Positions 54,964 through 64,000 of a DNA stretch of 64,000 bases are shown piece by piece. The DNA comes from Streptomyces sp. NBC_01471 (GTDB lineage Bacteria; Actinomycetota; Actinomycetes; Streptomycetales; Streptomycetaceae). Location: assembly GCF_041438865.1 (NCBI RefSeq), contig NZ_CP109450.1:1426001-1490000 (forward strand), written 5' to 3'. Every line of letters starts with the position of its first letter. The stretch's first letter is position 1. A model generated the notes under the pieces. It was not told where the DNA came from. It made no database searches and saw only the letters and a program-made list of their open reading frames with translations. The translations under genes and the position numbers were made by a program.

Positions 54964-55227
54964 GGCGCACCTCCGGAGAGCGGAATACCGGGAACACTCC
55001 GACCTTCCGTACTCTCGGCGGCTCGCGCGACCCGGAACGCCCGACCGGGTCAGGGGCCGGAGTGACGGAAGGCGCGGCGGAAGGGCGACCGCGGCGGGTG
55101 CCCGTCGTATCTGGGCGGATTTACCGTGAACTTTCTGGGTGCGTACCGCATCTCACTGCCTGGAGAACACGCACAGCGCGCACCGCACCATCGAGAAGCG
55201 CACCATTGAGAGTGGAGATCGATCGAC

Positions 55228-55803
55228 ATGGCTGAGCAGCATCGGAACAGCAACGCCAGGCGCGCAGGCGCCCGCACCCGCACGGCCCGCCGTATAGGCG
55301 GCGCGGGGCTCGCGGTCGTCGCTGTCGCCGGACTCGGGCTCGCCGGGGCCGGGGCCGCCCAGGCGGCGTCCGTGCCCACCTGCACGACCTCAGGACTCAC
55401 CCCCTCCTTCGGGCAGGGCCTGGCGGGCGGAATGAACCACGAGGGCGTTGTCCTCAAGCTCAAGAACACCAGCGGCCACACCTGCGACCTGCGCGGATAC
55501 CCGGGGCTCGGGCTCCAGGACTCCGGCCACCACACGCTGGCCTCCTCGGTGCACTGGGGCAGCACGTGGTACGCGAAGAGCCCGGCCAAGCAGACCCTGA
55601 CCCTCAAGAACGGCCAGAGCGCCGAGTCGGTCATCGCCTGGACGCACGCCGACACCGGTACCTCCGACGCCCGGCACGCCTCCTACCTGGTGGTCACGCC
55701 GCCCGCGTCCAAGACGAACAAGACCCTGAAGTTCCCCCAGTGGGTCGACAACGGTGCCCTCAACGTCACCGCCCTCGCCCCGCACATCAGCGTCACCGGC
55801 TGA
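55228..55803 (+). CDS. Secreted DUF4232-domain protein
   Basis: A 191-residue exported protein. Residues 1-~46 are a signal peptide with many arginines, hydrophobic core GLAVVAVAGLGLAGAGA and a cleavage site after AQA. The mature part is a beta-sandwich DUF4232 domain: cysteines in VPTCTTSGL and GHTCDLRGYPGLGLQD suggest one disulfide, and HASYLVVTPP lies near the end. Function unknown; such proteins are abundant in Streptomyces secretomes. It converges with a second DUF4232 gene, sharing a terminator. Confidence 0.87.
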   Translation: MAEQHRNSNARRAGARTRTARRIGGAGLAVVAVAGLGLAGAGAAQAASVPTCTTSGLTPSFGQGLAGGMNHEGVVLKLKNTSGHTCDLRGYPGLGLQDSGHHTLASSVHWGSTWYAKSPAKQTLTLKNGQSAESVIAWTHADTGTSDARHASYLVVTPPASKTNKTLKFPQWVDNGALNVTALAPHISVTG

Positions 55804-55824
55804 CCCGGTACACACCGGTCGGAC

Positions 55825-55864
55825 AGGAAAGGGGCGGGCCGCCCGTGCGGCCCGCCTCTTTCCT
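55825..55864. terminator. Bidirectional terminator between two DUF4232 genes
   Basis: 18-bp stem with one mismatch (55825-55842 with 55847-55864), 4-nt loop CCGT, flanked by A/T-containing ends (AGGAAA / TTTCCT). Confidence 0.85.
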
Positions 55865-55897
55865 GGTTGCCGTGTGCTGCTCCCCGCTGTGCTGCCC

Positions 55898-56689
55898 TCA
55901 GCCGCCCGAACCCGCCGAGAACGCCCCGACCTGCGGCGCCGAGACCTTTCCGTCCGACGGAACCGGTCCGCCGTTCCACGGCACGATCAGCGGGGCCGTC
56001 TCGTCCGGCGGAGTGACCCGTACGGTCGGCGGTGTCACCTTGCCCGACCCCGACACCTCCGGGTTGGTGAACGACAGCGGCGCCCAGGCGGTGGCCCCGG
56101 GTGCCACCTTCACCGGCCCGCCGGAGGAGCCCGTGCGTTCGGGGTCCACCGATACCTGGCTGCCTCCGTTGTCCACGAACTCAAGGCCCGGGAAACCGCT
56201 GACGGTGCAGGTGTGGCTGGATGTGTTGGTGAGGACGAGAGCGAAGTTCTCCTGTCCCGCGCCGGGGTGGTCGTCGCCGACCGACAGGCTGAGTTCGGAG
56301 GAGCGGCAGCGGGTCGAGGCCGTCGGCGCGGGTGAGTTCGCGCCTCCGCCACTGCTGCTGCTCGGCGGAGCCGCGCTGCCGGTCCCGGGGTCCTTCGCCC
56401 CGGACGGGGCGGCGGGCGGTTCCGATCCCTTTCCGGGCGCCGACGTCCTCGGGGTCGGGTCCTCGCCGCTGCCGGCCGGCGCGGCCGAAGCACCGCTGGT
56501 CACCGGGCCGCCGACGCTGGCCACCTTCTGCGGACCGGAGTCGCCGGTGCCGCACCCGCTGAGCAGCAGTACGCCCGCGACGGCTGCCGTCGCGGCCCCT
56601 GCGACCAGGCCCCGGCGTGCTGTGGTTCCGGTCCTCGCGCCGGCCCCGGCCACGTGGTCTTCCCTGCCCCGCTGTCCTGGATTCGGCAT
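55898..56689 (-). CDS. DUF4232-domain lipoprotein
   Basis: A 263-residue putative lipoprotein. The signal peptide ends in a lipobox LLLSGC at about residues 41-46. A ~80-residue Pro/Ser/Gly linker (low complexity, with SSSSGGG) precedes the DUF4232 domain, marked by CRSSELSLSV, HTCTVSGFPGLEFVDNGG, and PLIVPWNG near the end. The ATG at 56689 has a GAAGGGAC stretch upstream. It lies just downstream of the Ser/Thr kinase gene on the same strand (65-bp gap), so it may be part of the same signalling unit. Confidence 0.85.
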   Translation of the reverse strand: MPNPGQRGREDHVAGAGARTGTTARRGLVAGAATAAVAGVLLLSGCGTGDSGPQKVASVGGPVTSGASAAPAGSGEDPTPRTSAPGKGSEPPAAPSGAKDPGTGSAAPPSSSSGGGANSPAPTASTRCRSSELSLSVGDDHPGAGQENFALVLTNTSSHTCTVSGFPGLEFVDNGGSQVSVDPERTGSSGGPVKVAPGATAWAPLSFTNPEVSGSGKVTPPTVRVTPPDETAPLIVPWNGGPVPSDGKVSAPQVGAFSAGSGG

Positions 56690-56754
56690 GGCGCCGACCG
56701 TCCCTTCTCCGACTACTCTCTGACTACCTCCGATGACCGGAAGGACCGAAAAGT

Positions 56755-58660
<1,906 letters not shown>

Positions 58661-58662
<2 letters not shown>

Positions 58663-59299
58663 GGGTGATCCCCCAGCGAGTCCAGCCGGCCCGACCGGCG
58701 GACACCCTCCCGTGACCCGGCCCGCCGAAGCAACAGAGGCCCTGGCCGTCCGAGCGGCCGGCGGCGACCAGACGGCCCTGGACGCGCTCCTGCGCGACAT
58801 CAGCCCCGATGTGCTGCGCCGCTGCGCCCGGTTCCTCCTGTACCGCGAGGACGCCGAGGAAGCGGCCCAGGACGTGCTCGTGCAGGTGGCCCGCAACATC
58901 CACCGCTTCGAGGGCCGCAGCAAGTTCAGCACCTGGCTGTACACGGTGGTCGCCAACTGCTCGCGGCAGAAGTACCGCGAGCTCAAGCGGCGGGCGGCCG
59001 AGACCCCGCTGACGACGGCGGAGGCGACCCATCCCGACCCGCGTACCACCAGTGTGATCGCGGGCTCGCGCGTCGATCTGCTCGAAGCCCTGGAGCGGCT
59101 GGAGCGTGAGGCTCCGCAGCTGGTGACGCCGCTGGTCTACCGCGACATCTGCGAACTCGACTACGCGGAGATCGCCGACCGGATGAACCTGCCCGTCGGC
59201 ACCGTGAAGTCCCGTCTGCACCGCGCCCGCCAGCAGGTCAGGCCCTGGTTGGTGGCCGGCCTGGAGACCAACGAGACGCCGGGCGGCGCCGGAGCCTGA
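58661..59299 (+). CDS. Sigma-70 family (ECF-like) RNA polymerase sigma factor
   Basis: A 212-residue sigma factor. Region 2 spans VLRRCARFLLYREDAEEAAQDVLVQVARN and SKFSTWLYTVVANCSRQKYR (pieces); region 4 spans PLVYRDICELDYAEIADRMNLPVGTVKSRLHRARQQV (pieces). It is paired divergently with a Ser/Thr kinase, as in the kinase-associated ECF groups in which phosphorylation replaces an anti-sigma factor. If translation starts at ATG 58661 its start codon overlaps the kinase start; a GTG at 58712 (VTRPAEATEAL) is the alternative. Neither has a good ribosome-binding site. Confidence 0.87.
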
Positions 59300-59319
59300 G
59301 GGCTGCCGCAGATCCGCTT

Positions 59320-59349
59320 CCGTCATGTCCGGCATGCCGGACATGACGG
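59320..59349. terminator. Perfect 30-bp palindrome after the sigma factor gene
   Basis: The 15-bp half CCGTCATGTCCGGCA is followed immediately by its reverse complement. It lies 21 bp past the sigma factor stop, in the gap before the convergent lyase gene. It probably acts as a terminator; an operator role is possible because there is no unpaired loop sequence. Confidence 0.6.
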
Positions 59350-59476
59350 CCACCGCGTTCCCGCACAACGGCATCAGCGCGCACCGCGGAACGGGATCCG
59401 GCCGCACGCGCCGCCAGGAGGGCGCGGGAGGCGGCGGAGTGCGATTTGAGCACTGAACCGTGTCCCCCGGCGCGCG

Positions 59477-60889
59477 CTACCGCGCACGGTAGGCCGCGAG
59501 CGCCCGGTCGACCAGGACCCCGGCCGCGCCCGTGTAGTGGGCGGGGTCCAGCAGGTCGAGCACCTCCGCGGCCCCGGCCACACCGGCCAGCTCAGGCGCC
59601 CCGGTGAGGACGTCGGCCAGTGGCCGCCCGGTGCGGGCCGCTTCGGCGCTGGCCCGGTTGAGCAGCTCCCGCGCCGCCGCCTTGCCCAGAGCGGGGGTGA
59701 GATCGGCGGCGATCCGCTCCGACACCACCAGGCCGCCGGTGAGCCCGAGGTTGTCCCGCATGCGTTCCGGGAACACCGTCATGCCCTCCACCAGCTGGAC
59801 CGCCGTGTACGCGGCGCCCCCGGTGAGCCGCAGGCTCTCCCGCAGGGGCTGCCACTCCGCGTGCCAGGCGCCCGCGGGTCGTTCGTCCTCCGCCGCCATC
59901 GCCTGGGCCAGCACCAGTACCAGGGAAGGGACTTGCAGACCCGCGGTGCGGATGAGCGTGGCGAGGGCGGGGTTGCGCTTGTGCGGCATCGCGGAGGAGA
60001 CCCCCCGGCCGGGCGCCGCCGGTTCCGCCACCTCGGCGATCTCCGTACGGGACAACACCTGGACGTCCACGGCCACCTTGTCCAGCGCCCCGGCGCACAG
60101 CACCAGCGCCTGGCCCAGCTCCACGAGCGGGGCGCGCGTGGTGTGCCAGGGCAGCAGCGGTTCGGCGAGGCCCAGTTCGGCGGCGTAGGCGGCGAGGAGC
60201 CGGGGAGCCGTCTCCGCAGCGTCGGCCACCCCCTGGATCCTGGCCTGTTCGACGTAGCCCGCGAGGGTCCCCGCCGCACCGCCCAACTGGACCGGCAGCC
60301 CGGAGCCGAGCACGGCGCCGAGCCGGTCGGCGGCCCGGAGCACGCCGTCCAGCCAGCCCGCGGCCTTCAGCCCGAAGGTGGTCGGCACGGCGTGCGCGCC
60401 CAGGGTGCGGCCCGCGAGGAGGGTGTCCCGGTGGCGGCCGGCCAGCCCGGCCAGCGCGTCGGCGGCCCTCAGCAGGTCCGCGTGGATCAGCGCTCCCGCC
60501 CGCTGCCCCACCAGCATGGCCGCGGTGTCCATGATGTCCTGGCTGGTGGAGCCGCGGTGCACGTACTCGGCCGCACCCGGGTCCTCGGCCCCGACATGGG
60601 CGGTGAACGCCTCCACCACGGCGACCACCGGGTTCGCGGCGCCCCGGGTGCGGACGGCCAGGTCGCGCAGGTCGAGCCGGGAGGCGTCGGCCAGCCGGCT
60701 GATCGTCCCGGCCGCCGCGACAGGCACAAGGCCCAGCCGGGCCTGCGCCCTGACCAGACCGGCCTCGGCGTCCAGCATGGCCTGGAGCCAGGCGAAGTCG
60801 GCCGTCTCGGCCTCGACGGGTGCGCCCGCCCGTACCGGGGTCAGCAGGCCGGTGTCCAGGAAGACGGTGGTCTCGGGCGGCTGGGTCAT
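59477..60889 (-). CDS. Fumarase/aspartase-superfamily lyase (CreD-like nitrosuccinate lyase or PcaB-like cycloisomerase)
   Basis: A 470-residue protein with the three superfamily regions: HRGSTSQDIMDTA, the central helix bundle with the PWHTTRAPLVELGQAL segment, and the signature loop GRGVSSAMPHKRNPA. Automatic naming would be 3-carboxy-cis,cis-muconate cycloisomerase. However no protocatechuate genes are nearby, while a CreE-like flavoprotein and a redox regulator are. In the aspartate-nitrosuccinate pathway CreD-type lyases of this superfamily release nitrous acid from nitrosuccinate. The ATG at 60889 has an AAAAGGA ribosome-binding site. The lyase class is certain; the substrate is inferred. 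Confidence 0.8.
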   Translation of the reverse strand: MTQPPETTVFLDTGLLTPVRAGAPVEAETADFAWLQAMLDAEAGLVRAQARLGLVPVAAAGTISRLADASRLDLRDLAVRTRGAANPVVAVVEAFTAHVGAEDPGAAEYVHRGSTSQDIMDTAAMLVGQRAGALIHADLLRAADALAGLAGRHRDTLLAGRTLGAHAVPTTFGLKAAGWLDGVLRAADRLGAVLGSGLPVQLGGAAGTLAGYVEQARIQGVADAAETAPRLLAAYAAELGLAEPLLPWHTTRAPLVELGQALVLCAGALDKVAVDVQVLSRTEIAEVAEPAAPGRGVSSAMPHKRNPALATLIRTAGLQVPSLVLVLAQAMAAEDERPAGAWHAEWQPLRESLRLTGGAAYTAVQLVEGMTVFPERMRDNLGLTGGLVVSERIAADLTPALGKAAARELLNRASAEAARTGRPLADVLTGAPELAGVAGAAEVLDLLDPAHYTGAAGVLVDRALAAYRAR

Positions 60890-61033
60890 CGCTCGTCCTT
60901 TTCCCCCGTCGCGCCGCGCCGGGGCGGGTGGGACCCGCCGCCGGGAGACGCATCGGGCCGTTGGGGCGACTCCGGGCCGGGGTCCGGGCTCCGGAGTGGA
61001 GATTGTTTCTGGTTATTCCGGATATTGCATCAC

Positions 61034-61045
61034 TACACTGGCCGG
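61034..61045 (+). promoter_or_regulatory. Candidate -10 box for leaderless Rrf2 transcript
   Basis: TACACT (61034-61039) ends 6 bp before the Rrf2 ATG, which has no ribosome-binding site. An AT-rich segment (61002-61030, TTATTCCGGATATTG within it) lies just upstream and is the best place for the regulator's operator, between it and the divergent lyase gene. Confidence 0.45.
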
Positions 61046-61522
61046 ATGAAGCTGTCACAAGGCGTGGAATGGGGCCTGCACTGTGCCATGTTGCTCGCGC
61101 AGGTGCCGCCCGGCGGGCTGATGCGCCGTGATGCGCTGGCAGGCCACTTCGGCCTGCCCGAGGCGTATCTGGCCAAGCACCTCCAGGCGATGACCAGGGC
61201 CGGTGTGCTGTACGCCAACTCCGGCCCGAAGGGCGGCTACCGGCTGGCCCGCGCCCCCGAGTCGGTCTCCGCCCTGGATGTGGTGGAGGCCATCGAGGGC
61301 ACCGCCGCCCCCTTCATCTGCCAGGAGATCCGGCAGCGCGGCACCGGCGCCTCCTCCTCCGAGGAGTGCCGGCGCCCCTGCCTGGTCAACACCATGATGG
61401 ACCGGGCCGACGAGGCCTGGCGCGCCTCGCTGCGCTCGGTCACGGTCGCCGAACTCGTCACGCAGCTGCCCGATTCGGTGCGTACGCGCAACGAGGAGAT
61501 GCTCCCCCGGCTCGCTCACTGA
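61046..61522 (+). CDS. Rrf2-family Fe-S transcriptional regulator (RsrR-like)
   Basis: A 158-residue regulator starting MKLSQGVEWGLHCAMLLAQ with a winged helix (LAGHFGLPEAYLAKHLQAM, GPKGGYRLARA). Putative cluster ligands are Glu8 and His12 from the N-terminal helix and Cys92, Cys108, Cys112 (spacing C-X15-C-X3-C). NsrR and IscR have C-X5-C-X5-C-like spacing. The Glu8/His12 plus cysteine pattern recalls RsrR, the [2Fe-2S] redox sensor of Streptomyces venezuelae. It is divergent from the lyase and convergent (7-bp overlap) with the flavoprotein gene, so it probably controls this cassette. Confidence 0.88.
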   Translation: MKLSQGVEWGLHCAMLLAQVPPGGLMRRDALAGHFGLPEAYLAKHLQAMTRAGVLYANSGPKGGYRLARAPESVSALDVVEAIEGTAAPFICQEIRQRGTGASSSEECRRPCLVNTMMDRADEAWRASLRSVTVAELVTQLPDSVRTRNEEMLPRLAH

Positions 61523-63462
61523 GCCGGGACGCCGTCCCGGACGGGCGCCGGTGTCGCGCGCAGCGCCGCGCGGGCGATCACGTCGGCGTCGCTGAGGATC
61601 ACCGAGTTGACCCCGGGCCGGATCCCGGCCGCGGTCACCCAGTGCACCGTCTCGGTGGGCACCCCGAACGCGAAGCGCCGCGGGTGTGCCCGGCCCGCGG
61701 CGTCCACCACGTGGTACGGCCGCCTGGTCACGGCGAGACCGCCCGTCCGGTACTCGGCTCCGCCCTCGTCGGCCAGCCCGTACGCCGAGCACTGCCCGCT
61801 CGCCAGCAGATGGCGCAGCAGCGGATCGGTGGTCCGGCGTATGTCGACCTCCGGCAGCCTCGCCTCCACCAGGCTGGAGACCTGGACGGGAGGGCCGGGG
61901 ACAGCGGTCGACTCCACCTGGAAGCACTTGCCCGAGGCGTCCGGCACCACCCGGAAGCCCGGCCCGAGCAGGGTCAGTACGCCCGACTCGACGAGCGCGA
62001 TCATCTCCTCCACCCGGCTCGCCGGCGGCCCGATGGACAGGAACGCGTTGAGCGGCGTGTACCACTCCTGGAGATCGCTGCGGTACGAACTCCCGGTGAT
62101 GCCGCCGTGGTCCACTATCAGCCGGATCTCGTTCCGCAGGTCGCGCAGCACGTCGAGCGCGGCCTTGAGGGGGCCGCGCACATTGCCGCGGGCCGCCTCG
62201 TGCAGGTCGCTCCGCAGATACTGCAGGAGCCAGGTCCGGTAGTCGTCCTGGTCGGTGAAGGTCCGTGTGCCGTACGGCCGGACCACCCGGTCCCAGTCCC
62301 AGCGCAGCTGCCGGGCGACGCGGTAGCGGTCGAGGAGCGCGCACTCGGCCTCCGCGCCGTCGGCGGCGGCGAGCACCGTGAAGACCTGGGCGAAGGCCTC
62401 GGCGGCCGCGGCGCCGTCCCGCGCGGTCAGCAGGGTCCGGTAGTAGACCAGGCGCACCTCCCGCGAGACGATCGGCCAGATGTCCCGGCGGAACCGGAGC
62501 CGCCGCCCCGCCGCGCTCTCGCCCTGCAGCGCGCGTACGGCCTCCGGGGTCAGGAAGACAGGCTGGTGACGCACCGTCGGACCCTTCTGGTTCTCGCCCC
62601 GGGCGTGGTAGGGGACGCCCCGCCGGGATCCCGCGTAGAGCACCGGTTCGGCTCCCGACGGCCGGTAGACCAGGCGTCCGCCGACCCGTTCGAACCGGCC
62701 GCCGCGGCCGGCCGTGAGCATGGCCATGTGGTCGAAGAAGTTGAGGCCGAGTCCGCGCAGCGCCACCGCTTCGCCGGGCCTGATGGAGTCCTCCGGGGAG
62801 TCGGCGGGGTTGCCCGGGGGAAAGTAGCCGAGGCCGTGCTCCCGCGCGAAGACGGACAGCTCCTTCTCGTCGGACGTGAGTTCCATCCCCACGTGCCCCT
62901 GGGCGAGCACCACCGCGGTCAGGCCGGTCAGGGTGGTGCCGTCGTCCAGCCGCACTGTCTGCGTACCGTCGTCGGCGTCGTCCAGGGTGACGGCGACCGC
63001 GCGGTGCAGCAGGAGTTCGATGGTCTCCGGGAGCCCGGCGGACACCCGGGCCAGCGCCCAGTCCACGTAATGGCCGTACAGGGACCGGGAAGCGTAGGAG
63101 TCCGGGCCCAGCGTCCGCGCCTCGGCCAGGACCTGCTCCGGGTACCGGCCGGGCTTTCCCGCACCGTCCAGGCCGCGCGCCCACTCGTGCAGGCTCGGCC
63201 CGTTCACCACCGGGCCCTCGCCCTCCACGCTGTCGTCCATGAACATGGAGACCTGGGAGGCGACCGTGTTCATGAGCAGTTCCGTCGGCTGGTCGGTACG
63301 CCACACCTGGCCGCCGCCACTGTGCCGGGCGTCGACGAGGTGGATGGTGACCCGGTCGCCCGGCGCACCGAGCACGGGGGCGTTCGCACACATCCGCTCC
63401 ACGACCGAGATCCCTCTCGGCCCCGCGCCGATCACGCACAGTTCAGCACTTCTGGAAAGCAA
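61516..63462 (-). CDS. FAD/NAD(P)-binding monooxygenase (CreE-like, candidate aspartate N-oxygenase)
   Basis: A 648-residue flavoprotein with an N-terminal FAD fold ([17 protein letters not shown]) and a second dinucleotide region around [15 protein letters not shown]. Other family-like features are [22 protein letters not shown] in pieces and [17 protein letters not shown]. The size and layout match the CreE/FzmM type that oxidises aspartate to nitrosuccinate. The TTG at 63462 is preceded by a near-perfect AAGGAGG, so it is the start. Its 3' end overlaps the Rrf2 gene tail-to-tail by 7 bp. Substrate assignment rests on pairing with the CreD-like lyase. Confidence 0.82.
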   Translation of the reverse strand: MLSRSAELCVIGAGPRGISVVERMCANAPVLGAPGDRVTIHLVDARHSGGGQVWRTDQPTELLMNTVASQVSMFMDDSVEGEGPVVNGPSLHEWARGLDGAGKPGRYPEQVLAEARTLGPDSYASRSLYGHYVDWALARVSAGLPETIELLLHRAVAVTLDDADDGTQTVRLDDGTTLTGLTAVVLAQGHVGMELTSDEKELSVFAREHGLGYFPPGNPADSPEDSIRPGEAVALRGLGLNFFDHMAMLTAGRGGRFERVGGRLVYRPSGAEPVLYAGSRRGVPYHARGENQKGPTVRHQPVFLTPEAVRALQGESAAGRRLRFRRDIWPIVSREVRLVYYRTLLTARDGAAAAEAFAQVFTVLAAADGAEAECALLDRYRVARQLRWDWDRVVRPYGTRTFTDQDDYRTWLLQYLRSDLHEAARGNVRGPLKAALDVLRDLRNEIRLIVDHGGITGSSYRSDLQEWYTPLNAFLSIGPPASRVEEMIALVESGVLTLLGPGFRVVPDASGKCFQVESTAVPGPPVQVSSLVEARLPEVDIRRTTDPLLRHLLASGQCSAYGLADEGGAEYRTGGLAVTRRPYHVVDAAGRAHPRRFAFGVPTETVHWVTAAGIRPGVNSVILSDADVIARAALRATPAPVRDGVPAQ

Positions 63463-63502
63463 CGTTCCTCCTTGTGTACGGCGGCCGACGATCGGCGGCC
63501 GG

Positions 63503-63900
63503 TCAGGACATCAGGGGGAGCGACGGGCCCCGGCCCGCGCACAGGGTGAGTGCCGGCCGGCGGTGCCCATCGTGTACGGTCTCGCCGAGCTCCTTCGGAT
63601 CGTTGTCGCCGAGCGCCTGCGGCCGTCGCGCAGCGCGGCCTCCGGCATCGGACGGACGTCCACCATGACTCCGCCGGCCCCCGCGGCGACGCCCGCGCGG
63701 ACGAGCGGAACCACCGACCTGCACGTCCTCCCCCGTGCGAAGGGCCGGCCATCACCGGCAGGTGCGACAGCTGCTGAGCAACCGGGACCGCCGAGAGGTC
63801 CAGAGTATGGCGTGTCGCCCGCTCATAGGTACGAATCCCTCGTTAACAGAGCACCACGCCTGGATTGCGGCGGTGTCCGGAGGATGTCCGCCGCGCTCCG
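63503..63900 (-). pseudogene. Decayed class I DAHP synthase (AroF/AroA-like) fragment
   Basis: Minus-strand translation in three frames recovers a continuous DAHP-synthase C-terminal half. One frame gives NPGVVLC, stop, [21 protein letters not shown] (in pieces), then [19 protein letters not shown] second gives [20 protein letters not shown] then [12 protein letters not shown] third gives [18 protein letters not shown] and ends at 63503. Expected family text is VILCERGIRTFE and PSHGTGR...DGPQAL. There is a TAA at the expected Glu codon and at least two frameshifts, one a single-base loss after GACGGC. The N-terminal half is missing; homology fades near 63900 beside a palindrome. Confidence 0.85.
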
Positions 63901-63928
63901 GGCCGCGGCGTGCGCACGCCGCGGCCCG
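63899..63928. terminator. Perfect 30-bp palindrome at the edge of the pseudogene
   Basis: The half-site CGGGCCGCGGCGTGC is followed immediately by its reverse complement. Probable terminator, or a junction left by rearrangement. The remaining 72 bp to the window end (63929-64000) are comparatively AT-rich and show no gene I can support. Confidence 0.6.
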
Positions 63929-64000
63929 TGAGGAACAGGTCCCTGATTGCCGATGCTCCAGGCCCAGAGCGCAGCAGTATCTGCTTGTACCTGTTGTAGA

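Noticed and set aside
59477..60889. Naming the lyase pcaB outright
   Set aside because: The signature loop is common to the whole superfamily and no other protocatechuate gene is nearby; the neighbouring flavoprotein favours a CreD-like role.
63823..64000. A ~59-codon minus-strand open frame entering from the right edge
   Set aside because: Codon use at its start is not Streptomyces-like, it runs through the 30-bp palindrome and overlaps the DAHP synthase remnant in another frame; no domain is visible.

Overview
The base composition (very high GC, strong G/C third-position bias), the frequent GTG starts, 4-bp translational overlaps and the gene families present (SepF-like division protein, SpoIIE/RsbW-type ATPase, F420-dependent oxidoreductase, DUF4232 proteins, actinobacterial high-affinity hydrogenase) indicate a Streptomyces chromosome segment. 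I see no rRNA, tRNA, CRISPR array, insertion sequence or phage gene.

Layout. (1) 1-4.2 kb: an aerobic aromatic CoA-thioester pathway of the anthranilate type, with a truncated 2-aminobenzoate/benzoate-CoA ligase converging on a monooxygenase/Old-Yellow-Enzyme fusion and an enoyl-CoA hydratase. (2) 4.5-8.8 kb: a regulatory ATPase, then an arginine deiminase unit (arcA, ornithine carbamoyltransferase, APC permease) without carbamate kinase. (3) 8.9-14.9 kb: the Hen1/Pnkp RNA-repair pair, homocysteine methyltransferase and an F420-type oxidoreductase. (4) 15-22 kb: a 17-bp minisatellite and housekeeping or unknown genes (MazG-like/ATPase pair, SepF-like, binding protein, cupin, SDR, VOC). (5) 22-36.6 kb: a complete group 1h-type [NiFe]-hydrogenase locus. 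hypBA lies divergent from hhyS-hhyL, followed by a NifU/Rieske-like fusion, four poorly characterised conserved proteins (one of 39 residues), the maturation protease, a HypC-HypF fusion, hypC, hypD, hypE and a DUF6390-type gene. Almost every junction is a start/stop overlap, so this is one long operon. Its products should oxidise atmospheric H2.

(6) 36.7-47 kb: a TetR-type regulator divergent from an amine/amide catabolic operon (NCS1 permease, aldehyde dehydrogenase, M20 deacylase, class III aminotransferase, APC permease), then a GntR/FadR regulator coupled to a CynX-type MFS exporter. (7) 47-54 kb: a MarR regulator (apparently leaderless, with an operator over its -10 box) coupled to a large FUSC exporter, then two divergent MFS transporters. 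(8) 54-59.3 kb: a membrane glycosyltransferase with a probable CTG start, two convergent DUF4232 exported proteins, and a transmembrane Ser/Thr kinase divergent from an ECF-like sigma factor, their candidate start codons overlapping.

(9) 59.3-64 kb: the most unusual part. A fumarase/aspartase-superfamily lyase and a large FAD/NAD(P)-binding monooxygenase surround an Rrf2 regulator whose residue pattern resembles the redox sensor RsrR. I infer a stand-alone aspartate-nitrosuccinate (nitrite-forming) cassette under a [2Fe-2S] switch. Beside it lies a clearly decayed DAHP synthase pseudogene, and perfect 30-bp palindromes mark both ends of the region. Coordinates and starts were judged by eye; family names come from motif recognition and memory, not from searches.
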